Assembly: GCF_003576645.1 (NCBI RefSeq) | Contig: NC_044916.1 | Span: 2,750,702-2,814,701 of the forward strand | Length of the DNA stretch: 64,000 nucleotides | Direction: 5' to 3' | DNA from: Ipomoea triloba | Lineage: Eukaryota; Streptophyta; Magnoliopsida; Solanales; Convolvulaceae | Shown: one piece after another, positions 56,236-64,000 of the stretch | Numbering within the stretch: position 1 is the stretch's first letter | Layout: each line of letters opens with the position of its first letter | Notes under the pieces: generated by a model | Databases searched by the model: none | The model's input: only the letters and a program-made list of their open reading frames with translations | What the model was told of the DNA's origin: nothing | Position numbers and translations under genes: made by a program

Positions 56236-57339
56236 ACCCGGCAATTTCACTCCCTATTTAAGATATTTTGGCGGAAAAGGAAGGGGAGCTCTCCATTCAT
56301 CCACCATTCCACACCCTAGACTTTCTCTCTCTAGGATTAGCCTAGAGAGATCTCTCCCAATTCACTCCACATTGCAATTCTTAGTTTAGATTAGAATTAG
56401 AGAAGAATTCCATTGTTGCAAGATTGTGATCTACATTCAAGTTCAAGATTAAAGTTCAATTTCAAGTTCAAGTTCAAATTCAAAGTTCAATTCCTAGCTA
56501 AGTCTTCCTTTTAATTTCTTGTCATTACTTTTACCTTTTGCTATTTCAACTCTAAGTATGATTAGATAGATCTTTGTGGATTTGGATTGAGCAATGTTGT
56601 ATGGATGTTCTTGAGCTTTGAATTGATCAATTAGGTTTTGCAATTGCTTGATTATGAGTTTGATTGTGTGAGTGGTGATCCACTTTGACTCTTGTGTAGG
56701 GGTGATCAACCTATATGAGAGGTGTTTGGAGAAGGAGTCTCATCTACGAGAGTAGAGTTACTCCTTAGCCTAGCCTAGCACATTTCCCTCTCACCTTTGA
56801 GAAAAGGGAGAAGTGGAAGATAAGAGGCACATAACGTGTTTGACAAAATGCCTCTCCTAGCCTAGTGATCACAAGGATGACATTACGGTCTAAGGAGTGA
56901 GTCCATTGACCACGAGAGTGGCGGTGGTGTTGGTGACCTTATCTCATCTTCGTTATCTAAGTGTTGCTAGCCTAATATCTTAGGAAATCAAGGATACCTA
57001 TATGAGTTGCAAGATCCATATCCTCCTTTCCAATTGATTGTTTCCTTTGTTTGTTCCTTATTTTCATGATGTTTCATGTGCATTTTCTTACTATGTTTGG
57101 GGTAGCTTTCAAACACTAAACACTCTTGTGCTTAATCCCCTTACCGCTTGAATTCCCTCCTTGCCGTCCTTTGAGAACGATACTCGGAAATCTTTCCGTT
57201 TTACCACCTATTACTTTCCATCCACCGCGAAAACTACAACCCATCAAAGACTTAGAAAAATTGAAAGATAAGTTCAAAATAAAACCTAACTCTATTTATA
57301 CTAATGAAATTGCGCCAAAAAAACTACCTCCAAGATGCT

Positions 57340-57575
57340 TGGTCACGGTGGAGGTCACGGCGTGACCTTCATCGTGACCAGACTTGAGCCTCGCGGATTC
57401 CAGGTCGTCACGCTGCATGTCACGGCGTGACCTGCAGCGTGACGCCTTGAATCTGCAAAGTGGCCTGCAGGTCACGGCGTGAAGGTCATCGTGACCATAC
57501 AGGCCACTTTCAGATGGTGCTGGTCACGCTGCGGGTCACGGCGTGACCTCCAGCGTGACACCCTCCCGATGGCAT
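57340..57575. repeat. GGTCACGGCGTGACC palindrome array in the gypsy LTR
   Basis: The near-perfect palindrome GTCACGGCGTGA occurs four times (about 57353, 57418, 57473, 57535), interleaved with CATCGTGACC and CAGCGTGAC arms. Each contains the TGACG-like or CGTGA core bound by plant bZIP factors, but function is unproven. Confidence 0.8.
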
Positions 57576-57826
57576 TTTCTGGCTTCTTCTTTGCTCCAAT
57601 TCTTCGTTGAACTTTGCTATGGTTTTGACCCTTCATTCTTGACCAATTTTTGCATTGAATTCATCCCGATTTATCTTCATTTTACGCTTCCTCATGCCTA
57701 GGTCTCGGTTTCCAATGATTGAGCCGTAAATACCTGAAATACACTTCTTTCTTGCACAAACACATAATATTCACATAGAAATTAGTACAATTAAAGCATA
57801 TTTATATGTTAATTAACGGCTTATCA

Positions 57827-58710
57827 TCTAGCCTCTGTGTTTAGTTGAGTTACCATAATTTACTTCTGAGAAGGTTTGTCGGGTCGGGGCGTGGGGGCCT
57901 TGGGGTTGGAGATTCAACCTTTTGGGAGAAGAAAATGAAATAAAAAGCTTGTTATTTGGTTTTTGTGGCTGCATTTGAATTTGACAATTTCCATTGGTCA
58001 AAATCTGCTTAAAGAAATTGTGGGCATGGTTTGTTTTATTCTTGTGGCCTTTATTACTTTGTAAAACTATATAAATTCTCCTACCATTTCTAAAATCACC
58101 AACTTAAAACTAATTCTCTTCTTCCTTCTTTTTCGGTCTCTTTGTATAATTGTATCTGAGTAATAGTTTAGCACATTTCAACTATAGTTAACGTTCTTTA
58201 TACTTGCACTTAGACATCGACGAAATTGTTCTAAAACGTAATAAGCCTTGTTCATGCCACAACATTAATCCGTGTTATAGTGTCTTCTTCCATACAAGTT
58301 TTAGAACAATTTCTACAGCACTATGACCCCATTCGTCATACTCGATCTCTCTCAAAAATAACCGTCCTCGATGGAAAGAGTTACAAACGTTGAGCGTATA
58401 AGATGCTCATTTTCTCCCAGCAATTACAATTAGTCTATGTGTTGTACTCAGACCCACCCCTACCGCCTCAGCTTGAATTTCTTATACTTGCTATTGAGGA
58501 CACCGACCCCGAACTTGACTATATATACTCATCGTCAAAAACTGGATATAACCCTGAAACAATAGAGAAGCAAATTCCATGCTTATAATGATGAATCTAA
58601 TATCTCATCCAACCATCCTCATTTTTTTTTATTGAGATTACAAAAGAAGATTTGCATGGCTACATATTGAATTTCGAGCTTGGAGTTGGTTGAAATAGTG
58701 TCACCTAGAA
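57827..58710 (+). repeat. Duplicated CRK downstream block, copy B (pairs with 25758-26630)
   Basis: Collinear with copy A from TCTAGCCTCTGTGTTTAGTT to about CACCTAGAAG. It includes the short frame at 58403-58588. Confidence 0.85.
58403..58588 (+). other. Unrecognised short ORF, paralogue of 26324-26488
   Basis: 61 codons with LAIEDTDPELDYIYS and SKTGYNPETIEKQI; slightly longer than copy A. Family unknown; probably an old gene fragment carried with the spacer. Confidence 0.3.
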
Positions 58711-58806
58711 GTGGTTCTTTTCTTTTACTCCAACTTCTAACGCCAACTAACGGAAGGATTGGAAAGAGTATGTAGCTAAAGTGCTCAAATTTCTCAAGCT
58801 ATTTGT

Positions 58807-58810
<4 letters not shown>

Positions 58811-58877
<67 letters not shown>
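58811..58877. repeat. (TA)n microsatellite
   Basis: About 66 bp of uninterrupted TA. The adjoining MITE inserted at its right edge. Confidence 0.95.
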
Positions 58878-58881
<4 letters not shown>

Positions 58882-59143
58882 TACAATCATATGAGACAAC
58901 ACCTTCTCGTGAGACAGATATGCGAGAACGTGAGTGTACACAGTTTACTACGCGGATGCACGCAGCCTAAAGTGTGTGCACTTAGCCTACATGAGTGCAC
59001 ACAGTTTAGGATGTGTGCAGTGTGTGCACTTAGCCTACATGAGTGCACACAGTTTAGGGTGTGTGCATTCGTGAAGTATACTATGTGCACTCACGTTGTC
59101 GCACTGTCTCACGGGAAGGTGTTGTCTCATATGAGGTCAACCC
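58878..59143. mobile_element. Foldback MITE with internal duplication
   Basis: The arms CATATGAGACAACACCTTCT and its inverse near 59115-59137 are almost perfect, within ends GAATTACAATC and (reverse) GGGTTGACCTC. Likely TSD TATATATA, ambiguous in the TA run. Inside, a 45-bp unit with TGCACTTAGCCTACATGAGT is present twice. Confidence 0.75.
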
Positions 59144-59150
59144 TATATAT

Positions 59151-59360
59151 AGGCGTGCTCTAATGAGAATGGGTGTCCAGGAGAGAAATAAAAATGATTC
59201 ACAGTCATTCATGTGTACAGATCAACGAATTAGATGTAATTTTAAAAAATCAACGCGGTGACATTTTCGTAAATAACTCGAACTTTGGTGCAAGTAATGT
59301 GTTAAAAGTGCAAGTAGTTGGTGCACATTTGCAAGTAAAATCACTTACCAGTGCACCTGT
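59151..59360. mobile_element. Truncated relative of the CRK1 intron-3 element
   Basis: Starts TAGGCGTGCTCTAATGAGAA and shares TCATTCATGTGTACAGATC, GGTGACATTTTCGTAA and TGCAAGTAAAATCACTTA blocks with 2703-3251, then stops at GTGCACC without a right terminus. Confidence 0.6.
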
Positions 59361-59748
59361 GACATCCCGAAAATTTCTTCACTATTTTTGTAACAAAATT
59401 CTATTTTAGCCAAGATTGTTTCTATTAGAATTTAATTTTTAGATCTTTAGGATTGCCAACTCTAGACGCATACAAAGACTAATTTCTTCAATAACAACCC
59501 AACATGAGATAGTATCCATTAAAAATATTATTCGCTGTAAATATGAAAAAAAAATCAAAATAATGAAATACTCCGTAACAATTAACACCATATACTTACT
59601 ATTATATTGTATATAATGTTTATAGGCGTACAATAATATGAACGAAATTTGCAACTTTAGTATAGCTTAAGGACAAAATGTTAATATAAGGACAAAAATG
59701 CAACTTTTTCATAGAATTACTATTGAATAGTAATAGGAAAAGAGTCAA
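59361..59748. other. AT-rich spacer
   Basis: No gene or element that I can support. Confidence 0.55.
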
Positions 59749-60059
59749 ATACACCCTTAAACTTTACATAAAAATACAAATAAGCCCCTGACTTCAAAAA
59801 GGTGAAATTAAACACTTGAACTTGTCAAACATAATCAAATAAACCATATTTACCGTTACCTATAAGTTACCGGTAAATTATTCAATATTGACTATGATTA
59901 AGAATATTGACCACCGGAATTTACAAAAAAAAAAAAAAAAAGTTCCACCGGAATTGACATCCGTGACCGGCTATTGGGTTTGAATGTTCCAAAATAATAA
60001 GTTTAAGTGTTTAATTGCACACTTTCTTATAATGTTCAGGGGCCTATTTTTACCCTTTT
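59749..60059. mobile_element. Inverted-repeat MITE-like element
   Basis: Left end AAGAGTCAAATACACCCTTA with AAATAAGCCCCTGAC; right end in reverse AAAAGGGTAAAAATAGGCCC. The arms are diverged. The centre has a mirrored CCACCGGAATT pair around a poly(A) run. Confidence 0.45.
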
Positions 60060-60077
60060 AATATAGTATTTTACACC

Positions 60078-60120
60078 GGGAATCAAAACCATGACCTCCC
60101 ATGGGAGAGCCACTAAACCA
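60078..60120 (-). other. tRNA-like / SINE-like pol III box pair
   Basis: On the minus strand TGGTTTAGTGGC (A-box pattern) is followed by TCTCCCATGGGAGG and then GGTTTTGATTCCC, which differs from the B-box consensus GGTTCGANTCC mainly by a C to T change. It resembles a decayed tRNA-derived SINE head. No SINE tail or TSD found. Confidence 0.35.
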
Positions 60121-60130
60121 CAATGTCCTT

Positions 60131-62183
60131 ACCTATAGGTAAACAATCTTAAAAAGAAATAAAGAGCATTCTGGGAATTAGAGAGTACAAGAGTACTCGT
60201 TTCCACATTCAATGTGATGTTCTTGTTTTTGCATTTTGTACATTTTCATATTTACCTAAACCTATTGGATACCTCACAGATAAATATCCATGAGATAGTC
60301 TCACACAAGTGTAATTATATGCGTGTGTTTGTGTATGTGTGTGTGTGTTTTGAAGGACCCTCTTATATATGCGTTTTCGATTAACCTATGTTATTTTTTG
60401 GTGTTGGAGAGCCCTCCCGTACATATAACTTATACTTTATAGTTTTCATACTTAAAAGTCACGAATTTGATTATTGCTCATATGTTCTCAGATGAGTTTG
60501 ATCCGTAGTAGGTCTTTCTAATACAGTTATTTCTTATGTGTGATTTGACAGTTATTACATGTATAATTTATCCAATCCACATTGTTAAATAATGTTTGCA
60601 GGTTATTAAAGAAAAAAGGCTAAAGATGCCCAACATTTTTGTACTTGTGTTAGACAAAAGAAGTTTCTTCCAAAAGGAAATGGAGTTGGGCCACGCACCT
60701 CCATTAATGAAGGGTTGGATTAGCTCAACAAACTCTTTGAAAGGTTTAGCAATTGCTTCCAAGTAGGTGGATAAAAAAAGATGAATTTATTTTGATGAAT
60801 GGGAACTTATACTCAAATAGAATATATACTGGATTGTCTATGTCTTGCAAAATACAAAGCAAACTATTGAAATGGGAAATAAACACTAAAAAAATAACAT
60901 TTCAAATTGACAGATTCCATTTATTTTGTTCAAATCCAAATTTGCTCTGATCTTCTCAAATACGACCCTCTTGTAAGGCAATTCAAATTTCAAACAATAT
61001 AAAATTTAGTTTAAATATATTATAACAAACCTGAGAGAGCAACCATTTCCCTAACACTAAATTAAAAGAAAATACTAATGGACTCCCATTTCTTACTCCC
61101 AACTTTTACTCCCTCTCACAAATTAAATTCTTATATACACATTTCTTGGTAACAGTATAACTCAACACTAAAGCCTTTGTTTGATGAGTAAGAAGAAATA
61201 AGATGAGTTGACTGTGATTGGAAGCTGGTCCAGGAAGGTCCCTACCTGTTAACATCACTCAAACTTGTAGTAATTTTTATTTTTTTTAGTTAGACCACGA
61301 GGTGTCCTGTGGCCCTAATTATACTTGAGTATCTTCTGCCTAGTAAAACCTTCCAATTAGGACCATGTATTCAAATTTTGATGTACTTTTAGTAGTTTGT
61401 TAAAAATTTGTGTTGTGATTCCTGACTTCTACTTGCAGTGTGCTATGAGTATGACTTTGGCACGCAAGAATTATGCACTGTGTTATGGACTACTAATATG
61501 TAATCTAAAACTAGTATAATTCAAAATAAAAATAAATAAAAAAAAAGAAGAAGAAGAAGAAAGCTTAAGAGCTATAAATAAATTGAATATGATGAGAATA
61601 TTTAATTTATTACCACAAGAACTAAGTCTTGTAACGGTTAAAATATCTGCACAATATACGACACCAGGACAAGATTAATCAAGAATTTTAATTAATATCA
61701 TCAATCACGTCAAATCCTTTAATTGATTCATTATTTGGGACAACAGACATCTCCCTGGTAAAATTTGTTGTGTCATCTAGCAATACTGATGCATCACAAC
61801 CTTATTTCAATTATTTTGTAAGAAACAAAACAAAAACATAAAAATTAATATTGTTAATAATATTCATCCCAACATACTTTGTTTAACTGATTTTTCTTTT
61901 TGGTGTGTATATTTGACAAAGATTATAAAGTATGAATTGCACTGCACATTATATTTAAATAAAATATAATTAAGCAATGAATTATTGACAATTCATAATT
62001 ATAAGCAAAGAGGAACATAGATATGTAGGAATGCCAAACTTGCATTAACGAAGCAGCCATAGAAATAGAGACAAAGCAATGATGCTCCCATCCGAGGCTT
62101 AGCCTGCACAACAGAACAATGATGCTTCCATCATAGGAGTCGTGATTTGTCTTGCTGGAGGGTTAACTACTATTATGTTGTAC
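60131..62183. other. AT-rich spacer
   Basis: Two kilobases with short frames only. Simple repeats: GTGTGT at about 60320-60350 and a GAAGAAGAA run at about 61544-61562. I see no gene or bounded element. Confidence 0.55.
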
Positions 62184-62650
62184 CAGAGGCGGAGCTGCAA
62201 TGGGGACAGCTGCCCCCACCCCCCATATACAGTACCCCTTGTGTGTGTGGGTGTGTGGGTGGGTGTGTATGTGCGTACGTGTGTGATTAGTGATAAATAA
62301 ATTATATATATACAAATAAACAAAAGTTGAGTTAGATGGGATGGTAAGTTGTGACTTTAATTTAGCAAAGGTTAAAGGTTTAATTATCATTGCTCCCATT
62401 AGATTTTTGCACTTTTTTGCCCAAATATTAATAGTGATATTTTTATTTTTATTGTTTAAAATATAATATGTGCAAACATTCTTTTATATGAATAGGGAGA
62501 TGCATAATTTATAATGTGTTTTCTATTTGAACCATTTTTTCAAACTAGTTATGTTTCATATTTTGTTATAAATATTCTTTTTAATAAAGTTTTGATGTGT
62601 TTTGATTTTTCGCTCATATCCAACAATATTAATTATGGCTATGTTTTTTT
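62184..62650. mobile_element. hAT-C: third hAT copy, right end lost
   Basis: The left end CAGAGGCGGAGCTGCAATGG matches hAT-A and hAT-B, as do the CAGCTGCCCCCACC stretch and the ATGTTTCATATTTTGTTATA...TCCAACAATATTAATTATG interior. No matching right TIR is found before the homology fades. A GT-rich microsatellite lies at about 62238-62285. Confidence 0.75.
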
Positions 62651-63204
62651 AAGTGTTTATTTTCTTTTCTCTTTTTTTTTTCAAACTATTTCTTTTGTAT
62701 TGAATACGCAGTATAATACAGGATGATATACAATACATTATGTAGGAGTGTTGGACTATTAAACTCAATAAAACTAGAATTGTAGAGTCCTAACAAGAAT
62801 AGATGTTTTGAAGAGTTACGTTGAAGTTAGAGCATGTATCTACATGGAAGGACAACACAGCCTTATTTTTTCATAGTAATAATAGTGAGATAGTATCTAC
62901 TAGTAAAAGCCCCTTCATGAAGATTATGCCAAATGTTGTTTTAAAGCCACATTGAAGATCAAGTCATTTGAACCCGGAGGCCCTTCAGAAGAACAAACAT
63001 ATAAGTTCTTCTCTGAAGATCAAGCCACTAGAAACCCGGAGGCCCTTCAATGGAGCGTTCAAGACATCAATTGAAGAATCAGAGGACCATATATCCAGAG
63101 CTTGTACCCACACGCCACATTGATACTTAAAATATAACCAATTTTGAATTCTAAATATATTATTCAAAATTTTGTGTTTACAGTATGATAATATTTGCCA
63201 TTAT
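62651..63204. other. Spacer with a diverged 64-bp repeat pair
   Basis: GAAGATCAAGTCATTTGAAC and GAAGATCAAGCCACTAGAAA, each followed by CCCGGAGGCCCTTCA, recur at about 62953 and 63017. Probably a retroelement remnant; no coding frame. Confidence 0.45.
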
Positions 63205-63290
63205 TTAAGTTTTTGCAATTTAGAATTCTGTAACTTTCATCTTTCGTGTATGTGTGACTACAATTTCAGTTGAGACCTTGCAATATGATT
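63205..63290 (+). pseudogene. CRK intron 2/exon 3 scrap
   Basis: TTTTTGCAATTTAGAATTCT ... CATCTTTCGTGTATGTGTGACT ... TCAGTTGAGACCTTGCAATATGATT aligns with the end of intron 2 and the start of exon 3 in CRK1 (2480-2570) and CRK2 (23537-23620). The acceptor AG is changed to TA, and homology ends before the Gly-loop. It is the sixth CRK trace in the window. Confidence 0.7.
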
Positions 63291-64000
63291 CATAGACCGA
63301 AAGGATAGAATTTTACAAATTCATTATTACACAGCTGAATGAGTTCAATGTATAAGACAAGATTTTTGGCTGTTATTGCGTAAGTCACAGAAAGTGCGTC
63401 ACTCAATTATGAAATATCATTTTTAGAGGAACAGAAAGCTTGGAATTTTCTTGCCCCAATGTGAAATTACACGTACACTTTGTCATTTGAATTTATGGCT
63501 CGTATCCACATTGAGAAGATAGCGTTCCGATCTTCATTTGTTGATAATAAGGCATAATTTATTTATTTAAAAAAAAAAAAAAACATAATATCCAACCATG
63601 GGTGGGTCTCACTTACCAACCACAACACCACGTACAACATGTTTTCAATGGAATTTGAGGCTTTACCAATTGCGAACATTAATTGTTTATCACTATGTCA
63701 AAAGTTATAGTTAATAACGAATATACAATTTTATTTTCTTATATTTGTATAGTAGTTAACATCACGTTTCGATGACATGATGCTAAACTCGGCTCTCTAA
63801 GCCATCACCCAACAATGACGAAAAATGCAATATTAATTAGATAAGTTAATTGTTATGTATGAGAGAGAATGTGATACTTTAATTTTTATGGAAAAATATA
63901 ATATTTTTAAATCAAAATGTAATATTTAGGGGTTGAAGAATTACTTATAAGAAAAAGTGTAATAATAATCATGGATAAAATAATTGATTATTAATTACTT
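63291..64000. other. AT-rich spacer to the window end
   Basis: No gene or bounded element that I can support. Confidence 0.55.

Larger units (their letters stand above)
55797..57826 (+). repeat. 2.03-kb gypsy LTR, TGATAAG...CTTATCA
   Basis: Bounded by the 7-bp inverted repeat TGATAAG/CTTATCA, hence TG...CA. It holds two GC-rich palindrome arrays (about 56030-56235 and 57340-57575) and no conserved frame. Immediately right of it the CRK 3' flank block (copy B) begins. A second LTR is not in the window, so element polarity rests on the tract at 55780. Confidence 0.7.

Noticed and set aside
57126..57365. 79-residue Pro-rich frame in the gypsy LTR
   Set aside because: It lies in an LTR, has no conserved motif and ends in the palindrome array.
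60078..60120. Functional tRNA gene
   Set aside because: The B box is off-consensus and no acceptor stem or cloverleaf could be formed by eye.

Overview
The window is nuclear DNA of a flowering plant, probably a eudicot. The genome is AT-rich, genes have introns with GT/AG borders, there is a tandem cluster of DUF26 cysteine-rich receptor-like kinase (CRK) genes, and the spacers are filled with Ty1/copia, Ty3/gypsy, L1-type LINE, hAT, MULE-like and CACTA-like DNA. Nothing in the sequence fixes the species. There is no CRISPR array, bacterial operon or organellar gene set.

The host content is a decaying CRK array on the + strand. CRK1 (1485-4673) is a complete seven-exon gene whose spliced frame is open for 636 codons. 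A second copy (9613-16573) has been split into four pieces by successive insertions, including a copia element. CRK2 (22194-25548) keeps all seven exons but has a TGA at the Arg codon of its HRD catalytic motif. CRK3 (34969-38708) keeps the transmembrane and kinase exons, has a Pro/Ser-rich first exon instead of DUF26 domains, and reads HCD instead of HRD. A hAT element sits in its exon 3, and the terminus of that element supplies an in-frame splice acceptor. A fourth copy (54229-54511) stops inside the first DUF26 domain, and a small exon-3 scrap lies at 63205-63290. Four copies share a related upstream block (490, 7797, 20338 and 53397), which shows that gene and promoter were duplicated together.

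Between the genes, 4.7-9.6 kb holds TIR elements, a 5'-truncated LINE and an unidentified exon-like remnant. 11.8-16.3 kb is copia-1. 16.6-21.2 kb is low-complexity DNA ending at a 768-base assembly gap. 25.7-33.9 kb holds paralogous spacer copies and a related pair of inverted-repeat elements, one carrying a roughly 138-bp repeat array. 39.5-44.1 kb is a very young copia (copia-2) with identical 135-bp LTRs. 44.1-49.6 kb is a full-length LINE in which every in-frame point stop is TAG. 50.0-53.3 kb is a CACTA end and an LTR element that keeps gag but lacks pol. 54.5-57.8 kb is a gypsy remnant with a 2-kb LTR containing GC-rich palindrome arrays. 57.8-64 kb is duplicated spacer, MITEs and a third hAT copy.

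If expressed, CRK1 would be a plasma-membrane receptor-like kinase of the kind linked to stress and immune signalling. CRK2 and CRK3 look like altered-signalling derivatives or pseudogenes. Exon borders were read by eye from splice consensus, phase continuity and comparison among the paralogues; no transcript evidence was available.
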